Shown: in pieces, positions 44,701 through 56,525 of the stretch
Layout of the letters: each line of letters starts with the position of its first letter
Numbering within the stretch: position 1 is the first letter of the stretch
The notes under the pieces: generated by a model
The model's database searches: none
Told to the model about the DNA's origin: nothing
The model's input: only the letters and a program-made list of their open reading frames with translations
Translations under genes and position numbers: made by a program
Assembly (NCBI RefSeq): GCF_011386835.1
Contig: NC_088800.1
Location: 80,540,981 to 80,604,980 of the forward strand
Length of the DNA: 64,000 bases
DNA from: Chrysemys picta bellii
Taxonomy: Eukaryota; Chordata; Testudines; Emydidae
Reading direction: 5' to 3'

Positions 44701-47106
44701 CCACTTGCGGTCCCCACTTGCTATGGGGCAGGAGCTTCAAGAGGGAGCTTTGTCCGTCCAGCCCATTCCCCAGGCCCTGTGCTGGGGGCAGGGGACTTTC
44801 AAAGGACGAGCTACGTGACCCCACTGGAGAGCTGCACTCTTCTCCCCAGGGGCCTGCGAGCTCCTTGGCGGAAGATTTACATTTTCTGACTCAACTGAAA
44901 AGAGAAATCTTTTATTTTTTCCTCAGTTGCAGGGAGGTCTGAAGCTAAACCTGCTCAACGGAAACAAAGCCACAAAGCGTAGAACCCTGCTCCTGGCTGC
45001 ACAGCAGAGTCCAGAGTCTGCCTCCACCAGCTCCACAGGGGTAAAAGACCCGGCAAATATTGCTCAGGCTCCTGCAATGACTGATGGGAAGGAGCGTCGG
45101 CTCCAACCCGAGGCCACTCAGCCATAGAGGGTTTGGTATTTGGGGACTTGGAGGGGAGCCTCTGGAACATTCTCTGTGGCAGGTTTCCCCCTCATCCCTT
45201 CTTCACAACCTCCATCTTGCCTGCCCACGATCCCTTGGCGCCACTTCTTACACAGCCGCTGCTCTGGGGAGCAAGGGGTTTGGGCCTTGGCCTCCTGCAT
45301 TGTCCAAGCTGGGGGGCTGAATTGTCAATGCTCCAGGAGCTTGGAGGGTGGCACCTCATGTGGGGAAAACTAGGCCATATTAAGACAATGGCCCACGTGA
45401 GGCCCCAACCCCATGTCAGTGTCCAACCCCTCCTTGGAGCGGCAGTGGGTTTCATAGTTCAGATGAATGGAGCAGTTCATTCCTCTCCGAGCTACAGTTT
45501 TAGGCTCCCTGCAGACTCAGGCAGCATCAGTTACTCCTATCACATTTCCAAGCTTGTCGGTGCACCCATGAGGGCAAGTAACAATTTATTTTGAATGAAA
45601 GTGGAGATCCTGATCTGTGGCTTCATGAGCTGGGCCCTGGGCAGGGCCTACCTATGGCCTATAGCTTATGCCTTCATCTAGCCAGGGATAAACTAGAGCA
45701 AGTGCCTCTGGGAACACGCAAGGTCCCAATGTGCACTGGAGTCACGTGGAATTGGGTCCACAGGCCTGCAACGAAGAGCAGGGTTGCCATGGCGCTCACG
45801 CTGGAGCTCTCTTAGATGTGCTTGGCCTGTCCTTGACGTAGACTATGAACCTGCCGCTGCTGGTTTGGTTGGGTGTTTGTGGGGGCTGTGGGGAAGTCCA
45901 GTTCAAGTGGCTTTGTAAAGCCAGTATTTCCCCTACAGCAGCACATGAGATTTCTTCACCTCCCGCCTCTGTTCTGCTTCACTGCCAGCGCTGGGGATGG
46001 TGAGAGATCCCTGCCTGAGGGGCTCGCGGGCTAGAAGAGACCCCCCCTACACTTCTCCCATCCGAGACAAGCTCAGGCAAGTATCTCTGCATGGCCCTTC
46101 CAGGGCATCTCCTGCCAGAGCCGGAAGGGACAAGGGTCAGGCGAGAGCAGAGCTCAGTCCTGAAGCCCCCTCAGGCTGTCTGCTGAGAAGGGCACCAGGG
46201 CTGCCATGCAGGAGGCTGGTTTCTGTACCACAGCTACAGGGAGGATCACATCGAAGGGACCCAGCTCAGCTTCCCTCGCCCAGCATCCCAGTGGGTGGCA
46301 GATCTCCCCAGTTCAGAGATCCCAGATACATTCAATAGTGGAGGGGGAGCGGTGGGGGTGGGCGGTGGGGAGTGCACTGTATGTATGGGGGGTTGGACAG
46401 TGCATAGGGCGGGGGGCCCGGATGCATTGTTGGAATGTTGTGAGAGATTCAGAGTCCCCGTCCCACGCCTCTGGAAGAGCTGGCTATGGGCTCAGGCTGT
46501 CAGCCAGGGGTTAACGCTGGCCTGGCACCAGCTGTGAGGTGCTGCCACCTCTCGAGATTTCAGCACAGTTCTGGCAATCTTTGGGGAGTTTCCTCAATCC
46601 CTGCCTCCTGGAGGCAGGGGATTACGGGGGACTCTCGGCTTTCCTTACCAATAAAAGGGAGCTGCCAGCCCTCCCTGGTGCAGAGAGAGGTTTGCAAACG
46701 TGACCCATGGCGGCGCAGAGAGCAGGAAGCGAATACACAGAACCCAGCTGCTGGGTTTTCAGGTCTCATGATTTGTCAGCCAGTCTCAGGAAGGTTGGGG
46801 CCTGACTCCAGCATTTGCAGTGAGGCTGGTGAGCTGCTGGGGCATCGGCACTGCTGGATGAACCGGGGGCGGGCGTGTGGCCAGGAGCACATGGTCTGTC
46901 CCACCCACCCCCTTACTCGGGGCTTGGCAGGGGAAACCTCCCTCTGTAAATAGCAGCTGGTGATTTGTGGATCCTGCCTTCTTGTGCCCTTAACAAGGAA
47001 GTGAGAAGCACTTTGGGCAGGTTTGTTCCTCCTGGCTGAGCTGAGACCTGGTGATTTGACTTTAGCTTCAACTACCTGTATGTCAACTCTCAGCCAGCAC
47101 AGCAAG
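41775..47106. other. GC-rich stretch without recognised genes
   Basis: No exon of a known gene was recognised on either strand. A MIR-like segment lies at about 42480-42600 (GGGGCTGACTTGCCCAAGCC). The long frames at 44391-44942 and 45133-45594 lack recognisable domains and have no conserved splice context. It may include the distal promoter region of TNFRSF13B. Confidence 0.55.
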
Positions 47107-47725
47107 CCGCCCCCAGCCTAGCACGCACCCAGCACGGCCCCCGACGCCCCCCCCTCAGCCTAGCACGCACCCAGCACGGCCTCCGACGCTCCCCCAGCCA
47201 AGCACTCACCCAGCACGGCCCCTGACACACACACCCAGCCACGCACGCACCCAGCACGGCCCCCGACGCCCTCCCCCCAGCCTAGCACGCACCCAGCACG
47301 GCCCCCGACGCCCTCCCCCCAGCCTAGCACGCACCCAGCACGGCCCCCGACGCCCTCCCCCCAGCCTAGCACGCACCCAGCACGGCCTCCGACGCCCCCC
47401 CCAGCCAAGCATTCACCCAGCACGGCCCCCAACGCCCCCCAGCCAAGCACTCACCCAGCATGGCCCCTGACACACACACCCAGCCATGCACACACCCAGC
47501 ACGCACTCACCCAGCACGGCCCCCCCGACACCCCGCCAGCCACGTACTCACCCAGCACGGCCCCCGACACCCCCCCGAGCCTAGCACGCACCCAGCATGG
47601 CCCCCAACACCCCCCCAGCCAAGCACGCACCCAGCACGGCCCCCGACGCCCCCCAGCCAAGCACTCACCCAGCACGGCCCCTGACACACACACCCAGCCA
47701 CGCAGGCACCCAGCATAGCAGCCCT
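47107..47725. repeat. Minisatellite, about 40-42-bp unit
   Basis: A tandem array of about 15 imperfect copies of a C-rich unit. The units share GCACCCAGCACGGCCCC, then GACGCC, then CCCCAGCC. The best-preserved copies between 47240 and 47380 are nearly identical at 42 bp. Others vary in the C run and in CA-rich inserts. Because 42 is a multiple of 3, both strands have long repetitive frames (minus strand: GWGEGVGGRAGCVL repeats); these are not genes. Confidence 0.9.
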
Positions 47726-50700
47726 GCCCCCAGCTACATGTGTGCATCTAATTGAAACCCCACCTTCCCAGCAGCACTCCAGCCCTGCCAAGCTGGTGTC
47801 CTCCCCCTCCCCCGAGCGGTAGCAATCTGTGCCAGCCCCCAGTGCCTCCCCACCATCTGCCTCTTGGCCTGGTGCTGCAGAGCTGGAGCGAGGAGGCCCG
47901 TGGCTCCAGGAGCGTGGTCACCCCAGCTCCCCAGAACCATCGGCTCCCACCATTGCGCGCTTGCCAGACTCCTCTGGCAACTCCTTGTGCCTGCAGGTTC
48001 GGCCTCTGGGGTCACGGAATCTGCTTTCCCATCAAACCACGGACTGGACGCCTGCATTTCTCCGGGTACCCTGGGGATTCTGGGGTACGGCAGAGGGGTG
48101 ATGGGATGGGTGTTGCACCCTTGGATGGCAGCAGGCATCCCGCAATGACCTGTGAACACTACCCAGAATGCCGCTGGGCCAGAGGCAGGACAAGGAGCTC
48201 TGGGATAGCGTGCCATGCTGTACCATGCTTACGCTGTGGGGATACAGGCGATGTCGTTTGGGCCAGTGCAAGAGTGTGACACACGGAGCCAAAGGGGTCG
48301 TGTCAACGTCACTGATCACCTAGATCTTTTATGGGCGTGACTTCGGTGTGTAGGCGAGTCGGGCAGGCTGGGCCGGGGAGAACCGGGAGCACGAAAAGCC
48401 AGGGCAGGCCAAACACAGGTTTTACAGTCTGTGAGGCTGGCAGCTCTGACTGATGGACTTGGGGTTCTGGGGCTCAGCTTCCACCCCGTCTGAGATGTGT
48501 TGTGGACACATGCTGTCTCCATGCAGACCCAGGATGCTTTCCTCTGGGCATCTCGCAGCCTTCTTCGAAATCCCCAGCTCTCCAGTGCTATGTTTCTTCT
48601 AGCCTCAGCTCCAGACCCTCCGGTTGCGATCTGGGGCCAGCCTGGGGACGCTGCGCTCACTTGGCAATGTAAACAGGCACTGGGAGAGGGAGGAGGGTTG
48701 TGCTTTTGGTTGAAACTAGCAACTGTAAGGTGGGGGCGACGGCCCAGCTGGCTCCAAACCACCACGGCTGAGGAGAGTCATTTTTTTTACCACGCTAACT
48801 ACTCCCAGCACGCGCACACGTAAACACACACACGCACATGTAGGGTGGCCGGGTGCTCAGAAGATGATGCAGCAGCGGAACTGTCATGTTCAAACAGGAA
48901 ATACTGGCTCCCAACAGGAAACAGCAACATTCTCTGCTTTGCTGCCGACGAGAAGGGGGACAGGAACCGGTTTGCTATTTCCAATGTCCTGCCCTCCGCG
49001 TCCTGGGGACACACGTTGTCGCCACACGCTAGCAGGAATTTGCGCAGCATAAAAACTCTGGGTGGGCACGAGCAGTTGACGATGTCAGCTTGATTTTTCC
49101 AGACGTGGGCACGGGGCTAATCTCAGACTGGAACGGAGGCTCAGTGAGGGTGATTAACAACTTACCCAGGGTCGTGGGGGCTGCTCCCCCACTGGCGATT
49201 TTGAAATCAAGCCCGGATGTTTTCTCAAAGATCTGTTCTCGATCAAACAGGAAGTAGTTCAAGGAAGTCGCAAGGCCTGTGTTCTACAGCAGGGCAGACT
49301 AGATGTTCACAGGGGTCCCTCGGGGCTTGGAATCTGAGAATGTGTGTGTGGACTAGGCCCACAACCGCAAACATGTCCACAGATCAGAGCCATTGTGTCT
49401 ACTCCATGAATAGGAACCACCACATATCCTCTTTTACTGAGGTCCTCTAGGGCTCGGGAACTGAGGAGGGGCTGGCAAACCTGCAATGGAAATATTGGGG
49501 GTGTCTGTTTCTGTCGTCCCTCCCTCCCCAGTGTTTTCTGCCCCACCGCTCTCATGGACGCAAGAGCAGGACCCAGAGGAAGGGCTGGAGCAGCCCCCGA
49601 CCTGCAGTGCATGAGATTGGGCTGGTTGCCAGCAAGCAGGTAGGACTCCCTGGCCCAGCCAGGTCCAGTCTTCCAGCCACCGTGGGTCCCAGTGGAGACA
49701 GCTGGCCTGGGGGAGGGGCAGGAGCACATGCACCAGCTGCCAGGGTGGGTGGGGGACAGGACAAGGGCACTGGCACCTGGGCAAGGGGTGTTGGTGCACA
49801 GAGCCACTGAGGGCTGGGGGGAAGCACAGCACCATTTGCTCAAGAGCTGCCCTAGGAACTACCAGGATGCCTCTTCCCATCCTGGAGCCGGCTGCCTCCC
49901 CGCATGTCTCACCAGCTCCCTTCACTCCCCCTCCTACCTCTCCACCCCTGCATTCACAGGGGACTTCTGCCTCCCTTCCCTCCCTCCTCACTGGGCAACC
50001 CCACAAGTGCACTGAGTGGCGTGACAAGCAGCTGTCACGTGGGGCTTCTTCATTCCTTCTTTCCTCTCCCCAGGGGGAACTGTCGGGTGTGGATTTTCAG
50101 CTGTAGTCAGTACGGGAGGTGGCAGGCTGGACAAGCACATGCCTTGGACTTGACCAGGAAGTGGTGGCATTTGGGGTGATTTTTAGCTCCTGCAGGAGGT
50201 TGTGCCACAGCCTGGCTCTCCTGCATGAACAGGTTGTACCTGTGGAGTGGACTAGGAGCAGAGCTGGTGCCTGAACCCCTCAACCCAGAGCTTCAGCCCA
50301 GCCACTGAGAGCAGTTTGCAGAATGCATGGCCAAGAGTTCACATAAGCCTAATATTAACAGTAGTTTACGCCGCTCTTCTCACTGAGTAACAAGGCTGTG
50401 TAGAGGTCACAGGCTTGAGTGATTTGGGAAATGTTACATGGTAAAGTGTGTGTGTGAGAGAGAGAGAGAACTGGAGAACTGCTCCCACTATCCTGCCCAC
50501 GCTGCTCTGGTTGAAACAGGATGCAGTCAGGGAATTCCTAGGGTCTGTGTTATCCTGGAGGTCAGACAAGGTGATCACAATGGGGACCTATGAATTTTCA
50601 TTCAATTCCCTCTTTAATTCACGCTACTGCAGCCAGCCCTGCCCCTGCTGACCAACCCAACTTAGACAGGCTAGTGCGCATCCGAGAAAGAAATCGCTTG

Positions 50701-53486
50701 CAGTGCTCTGACCATCTCTCTCCGCCCCCAGTGCCCTTCCAGGTCTCCATTCATTACATCTGCAAGCGCTGTGGGCCAGGACAGTGTCTCCTTCTGTGCT
50801 CTCTTTGGTTCCTCCCAGCTCTCTGCATGGGAGGACATCCTGGAGTGCGTGGCTGAGAGTGCCACTCTGTGCGCATGCCCTCTGAGCACCTGGCCCTATG
50901 CTGAGGCTGTATGGGAGAGCTACCCAGTTTCTTCCCAGAAGGTACCATGCCAAGGGGGGATGGTGTTGTGGAAAAGCTGCTGGAGGGACGCGACTCAGCA
51001 TGTTTGGGCCACACGGAGAGTCCCAGACTAGTTACAAAAGCAGGGTTGTGCTGAGAGGCCAGGCTGGCCCTGGGAGATGCTGCTGTCTGCTGCATTCAGG
51101 TGCTAGTGGCCTCCTGGCCTAACGCCCTGGGGACTGGTTGTTCTTCAGTCTCACCAGCAGGTGGCACCATTGACCAAGGCAGCCTCTGGTTACAACCCTG
51201 GCCTGGCTGCAAGGGAATAGGCAGACCTGGCCCTGAGGGCTGGCAGTCTCTTTAATTAGGTATCAGGGCTTAGAGCCACGGGAGCCCAGGGCTGCAGCTC
51301 TTCCAATGCACCGATCTTCCCAGCTCTGCCAGAAGCTTGCTGTGCCCCAGCCTGCAGGCCGGAGCGCCAAGCCGGGCCTAGCCCGTGCAAACACACGGCA
51401 ATGGAAAAGATTCTGCTTCCTTGGCCTTTCAATGGAAAACAACACAATCCAAAGCAGCGAGGCCAAATTCAGGCTCCTGGGGAGACTCTTCGGAGTCATT
51501 CTCCCCATTCGGCAGGGAGCCTGCAGGGGGAAGGCTCAGGTGCTTTGAGCCTGAACATCTAGATTCCCCGAGCAGCAGCGGGCTCCTTGCATGCCGGCCT
51601 CTCGGCTTTCCAGAACCGCCCACGCCCCTTGGGTCAACGGGAAGGGAAGGTTCCTGGGGTGGCGAGGCGTGAGCAGCAGCAGCTGGCAGGTGACCTGGGT
51701 AGATGAGGGGTGGGCGCTATCCACTACTCCACCTGCGCCTCCTGCTCCTAGTCTGGCCAGCTGGGAGCCAGCGGATGGAGCTGGGGCTCCACAGACTTCT
51801 GCACGGGCAGAGAATAGATCCCCCTTCACTCACCCTTCCCGTTAAACCCTGATCTTCTCACTGGTTTGTCGTGGGCTTTGGCCAGGGCTCCCCTCTCAGC
51901 ACAGAGACAGAAGGAAGATGCCTTCTCCTATTTTCTTCAGGGCCTGGCCGTGAAGCTTACAAAATCAGCTGTTGCCATGCCCATTTGCAGCTACGGACCC
52001 ACCAGGCAAGTGCCCACCTCTAAGTCCCTGTGGCCTGCAATGAACACGTCTATGAGACTCCCTTGTCCTATTAGAGCCGCTCTTCTACCTGCTGGGTAGA
52101 GAGCTATGACTGGGTCTGCGTAGGTTGGCCCCCGAGTGCCTTGTGCCACCAGAGAGCCTCTGCCCAAGAAGCCAGAGGCAGACTGCAGCTAGACAAGCTA
52201 ACACTCCTCCTGCAGATCCTTGCCCTTGCTCCACCCCACGACACTCCTGCTAACAGCAGCGGGCGCTCCTTGGGCCCTGCACGGCACAGAGTGTCAGGCA
52301 GCTTCTCTCTCTCACCCGGTCCCAGGCCCAGTCCATTCTGTACCAGGGGTTCAGCAAAGCACTGCTTTGCCTGCCAGTTTGCAGCCACACCACCGCAGGC
52401 TGTCGTCATGTTGCTCTCACAAGCATCCAAGCCTCCTTTACACTGGGATCGGAGACGTCCAAGAAATCCAGGGGTTAAGAAGTAATACTGGTGATCCAGG
52501 AGGTGTTACTGAGTCCTGCCCCAGCGTGGTGCTAGGGCGTGCCATGCTGCAGGAGGCTCCCTCGTTCAGAGGAGCGGTGGCCATTCAAGGGCCAGCATGC
52601 TATTTGGAAGTGTAGCTGTGTGACAGCCCTACTGGAGCTAACTAGAGGAGCGATCGCCACCAGAAACGGGGCTGATTTATTGTAAATCAAACTAAGAACA
52701 GGGAGAAGTTCTAGCTTAGTGTTACAGCTGCCTGTAACTTGGTAAAGTCTCAATATTTTAACTAATCCATGGCCAGCCATGGTATGCCACTGTAGTCACT
52801 ATGCTGTGCACGGGCCACCTGGAATTCCTGGTGGGAGAGAGAACGCGGAATCTCTTGCCCCCAAAAGGACAGGAGAACAACGGTGGAATCCTGGGCAGTG
52901 GGTAGCAGTACCAGGCCTATGACACAAAGATGAGCAGTTCTGATTCCAGCCAGGAGAGGGCAGCAGACATGCACCCACGTGCGCGCCAGTTCATGATTAG
53001 CCTCTCCCAGGGTCTGCGAGGGTCCATTTCCAGCGCACGCAAAGAGCTCCGGGGGAATGTAACGCGGACCACAGGCCCTTGGTGTGTGTTTGAATCACCG
53101 GCTGATCCGGGCACAACCCACGTGGAGAGTCAGGGAACAGCGGGGCAGGCAGAGCAGCAAACGCCTTATGGAAATGGGCCTGTCGTATGCTTACTGCAGG
53201 AGCTAGGAGCTAGCCGGGTTAATGATCAGCCACCTGGCCAGCTGGTCTCGAGGGAGCTGGTATGAACAGCAGGATCCAAGTGGAGCTGCAGCCGCAGTCC
53301 CTTGGGTGGAGGTGATGATTTACTCGGGGTGCTCTAAAGCTCAGAGGAGTAAGGTCTCCCAGCAACACCACTCTGTGTCTGACCTGCCTGCCCCCTGGCT
53401 GGCACTAAGCCAGCCCCACACCCCTGCTGAGGAAGCCACATCCCATCCACCTGGGGGAGTGAATTCCCACGCCCCAGGAGTCTGAG
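47726..53486. other. GC-rich stretch without recognised genes
   Basis: No known exon was recognised. There is a short CA-rich run near 48815-48840 and a TG/AG microsatellite at 50446-50470. Long frames on the minus strand at 49434-50027 and the plus strand at 47752-48279 have no recognisable domain and look like GC-driven chance. Confidence 0.55.
50446..50470. repeat. TG/AG microsatellite
   Basis: A TGTG run passing directly into an AGAG run. Confidence 0.85.
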
Positions 53487-54034
53487 CAGAGGTGAAAGTA
53501 AGCCGGTATGCCCCGGTATGGCGTACCGGCAAGAGCTGGTGCGCCGTACTGGCATGGCCCGGCTTCCCCAGGGGGCAATTTAAAGGGCCTGGGGCTCCCA
53601 GCAGGGGGTGGAGCCCCAGGCCCTTTAAATTGCCACCAGAGCCCCACTGCTGGAGCCCGGGGGTAGGGCTGCGGGGCTCTGGGGGCTATTTAAAAAGTCC
53701 GGGGCTCCCGCTGCTTCTACCGCCCCGGCCCTTTAAATAGCTGCCGGAGTCCCACCGCTTCCCCAGGGCTCCCGCGGCTATTTAAAGGGCCGGGGCAGTA
53801 GAAGCAGGGGAGCCCCGGGCCCTTTAAATAGCCCCCGGAGCCCTGGGTTGCTGCTGCAACCACGGTGGGGGGGTGGGGAAGGGGGAGGAGGAGGAGGAGG
53901 CACTTATCTTACAGGGTGGGCTGGGGCCGGCTCTGACCCCCTGAATCCCGCCCCTTCCACCCTAGGCCCCCCCTTCTGGGGGCCAGAGCTGGCCCCAGTG
54001 TACCGGTAAGTCACTGGACTTACTTTCACTCCTG
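53487..54034. mobile_element. hAT-type non-autonomous element, perfect 8-bp target duplication
   Basis: It begins CAGAGGTGAAAGTAAGCCGG and ends GGACTTACTTTCACTCCTG, inverted repeats with CAG...CTG tips. AGTCTGAG is duplicated exactly at 53479-53486 and 54035-54042. The 548-bp interior is very GC-rich and carries several CCCTTTAAAT / ATTTAAAGGG inverted pairs, for example around 53576 to 53632, so RNA or single strands would form serial hairpins. It carries no transposase. Confidence 0.9.
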
Positions 54035-55762
54035 AGTCTGAGAGAACCATGGATGGGCCCCCTCCAGATGCAGCCCGGGCAGTCCCCACCGGCAGGGATG
54101 GGAGCTAGGAAGCCAGGCTGAGCAGGGATTCTGACAGCCACCTGGTTGTGTTTGCCAGACCAAGTGGCCAACCCCAACACACAGCAGTTCTCTCTGTAGG
54201 CGAATTCAGAGGGCTGCTGGCCCTGATCCCGATGCTTCTGCATCACCCCAACCCCTCTCGGTAGGATAAGAGCAGCCTCTATTGTACAGCTGCGTGAGGC
54301 TGTGGGTGGGCGGCTGGGATCTTTCCAGCTGCAAAATCAACCATAGCCCCCCCAGTGCCCAGGTCTGTGGATTCAATGCTCTGTGCGACTAGAAAAACAA
54401 GAACCGTCACCCTAAGGCTAAATCGAGACAGGTTTTTAAATACGACCTGACCCCTCAATCTAGACATGGCCTGGGGAAAGAAAGACATCCCCCAGGTGAT
54501 GGTTAATGACTTAGTGGCCTTGTTACTCTGCACTTCCCAAAAGCCACCACTACATTTCTGCTCTCCTGCTCTCCCTCTGACTCCCAGCGCGGCCTGGGCC
54601 ATACTGTCTAAGCCCAGTAGGAACTACATGGAGCCTGCGTTGGTCACCTCAGCAGAGAGGCCAAGTGGCCCAGAGACCCATCTTACACCTCTTGGACGTG
54701 GTCACTCCGGGGTGGTCAGGAGAGAGGCAGCCCAGCAGGGCAGTGTTGGGAAACCAACCTTACGGCAGCTTGTACTTAGTCTGGACATAAGCTGAGGACT
54801 TTCGTCTTTGAGGCCATTGGTCCAGAACCTTTTCCCAGGGCTGCCGTTCAGTCCCCAGCAAGGGGAGGGCTCTGGAGATCCCAGCATGCTCTGTGCCATT
54901 GTCAGCACCTGCCTGCCAGCCAATAACCGGTGCCCGGAGACCCCAGGGGCAGGAGGAGGGATTAAAAATCAGATGCTTTATTTTTAAATATCGGGCAGCA
55001 GGGGGCAAACGCTGAGTCCTGCCGCTGGGCTGGACAGCTGCTGGGACACACAGACCTGGACGTGCAGGCTTTTTGCACCAGCAAAGTGATTTGTACCGGC
55101 TCATCCAACGGCTGGGAGCCCACCTATGCAGTGTACAAGATGGGGGTGCACCCACTCCTGGGTGTGCTCCAAATTGCACGTTAGGAGGCAGACGCAGACT
55201 CGAAGCTGGCTGCAGGACTGGCCCTGTGTATCCCTTTCAGGGTATTCCCAGCGGGGGTCACATAGGAGAAGCGGACAGAGGAGGCTGTTTGAGGGTGCAG
55301 GTGTTGTTCGGTGCTGAGCTGGGGGTATCATCCTGCCACTGCGAGCTCTTTGGATCCAACACAAGGGCTGTAAATGTGAAGCACAGTAATGCAGTCGTGT
55401 GAGATAAAGCCCACGTATCAGATATGGGCCAACCCGGCAGTCCTGGCGAGGGATGGGCTGATTGGTGCCAGTGGAGACGCAACTTGGCCCTGTATTCGCT
55501 CCTCGAGCCTCTCCTGGCTCCCGCACAATGGACTTCGGGGCCAGCCTTAGTGTGTTATCTCCCTGTCGGCCGGACACTCCAATGGCAGATGTTTCCTCGA
55601 ATGACGCTCAGGTGCACAGCAGAGAGTAACGCTTCCACCACACCCTGCAGGTGACAGGCGGGGAAGGAGCGGAGAGGGGCAGGAAGGGGTTGCAATGCGA
55701 CCGGACCCAGACGACTGAAATCTCTATGGGTTAAGTGGGGCCATTGAAAGCAGTTTTGTCTG

Positions 55763-55879
55763 CTGCTAGCTAGGGGAGAGCCATTGGAAATAACACACTG
55801 CTAGCTAGGGGAGAGCCATTGGAAATAACACATTGCTAGCTAGGGGAGAGCCATTGGAAATAACACATTGCTAGCTAGG
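55763..55879. repeat. Tandem repeat, three 35-bp copies
   Basis: The unit runs CTGCTAGCTAGGGGAGAGCC then ATTGGAAATAACACA, repeated three times plus a partial fourth. The only difference between copies is the first base (C or T). The near identity means a recent expansion. Confidence 0.95.
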
Positions 55880-56253
55880 CCTGCAAGGGGCTGGGCGGGG
55901 GGGTCTTACAGCCGGTAATTAATGAGCATCCCAAACAGCACCGTGCCACCTCCGGATGCAACTGCCGCCTCCTCTCTGCTGGCAACAGCTTGTGATCCTA
56001 GCTGAACTGGCACCCTCCCCGCCCCCAGACAAACACCCAGGCCTGCTCTGTGCTCTGATCAGCTCCCCCGCCAGGGCATTTCAGGCTGGTGACCCGAACG
56101 CTGGCGTCAGCCAGGGCGCCATGGAGGGCTGAGAACCCTCTCCCAAAGGGCCATGCTGTCTACCGACATTGGGCTCACAGCGATGTGTTCTCATGGACTT
56201 GGATGATGACGCCCCCGTTTGGCTTCTGCTCTCCCTCTTTGCCATGTCCTCCG

Positions 56254-56525
56254 AGGGTACGTCTACACTGCAAAAAACAACCTGCAACAGCAAGTCGGAG
56301 TCCGGGGCATAGGGGCTCGCGCTCGAGTGCTGAACAGAGCAGTGTAGACGTTCCCGCTCAGGCTCTGAGCCCTGCCCCCTCGCTGGGTTTCAGAGCCCGG
56401 GCTCCAGCCCAAGGGGCTACACTGCTCTTTTCAGCACCACAGCGCGAGCCCGAGTCTGTCGTCCGGGGCTCTGAGAATTGCTGCCGCAGGGTTTTTTTTT
56501 TGCAGTGTAGACAAACTCTTTGAGG
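56254..56525. mobile_element. MITE with GTCTACACTGC ends
   Basis: The left end GGGTACGTCTACACTGCAAA and right end TTTGCAGTGTAGACAAACTC are inverted repeats, about 270 bp apart. The interior has GAGCCCGGGCTC-type inverted segments. It is common in turtles, from memory. No exact target duplication was seen. Confidence 0.7.

Noticed and set aside
44391..44942. Plus-strand frame of 183 codons
   Set aside because: No domain, no supporting splice context, and low-complexity content. Judged chance.
47160..47791. Minus-strand Gly/Arg/Cys-rich repetitive frames and plus-strand Thr/His/Pro frames
   Set aside because: They are translations of the 42-bp minisatellite. No start context, splice sites or domain.
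47752..48279. Plus-strand frame of 175 codons with an overlapping minus frame of 160
   Set aside because: Pro/Ser-rich composition, open on both strands, no domain. A GC-rich shadow.
49307..50027. Minus-strand frames of 178 and 197 codons
   Set aside because: Two overlapping frames in GC-rich DNA with no recognisable domain. Length is explained by the lack of A/T-rich stop codons.
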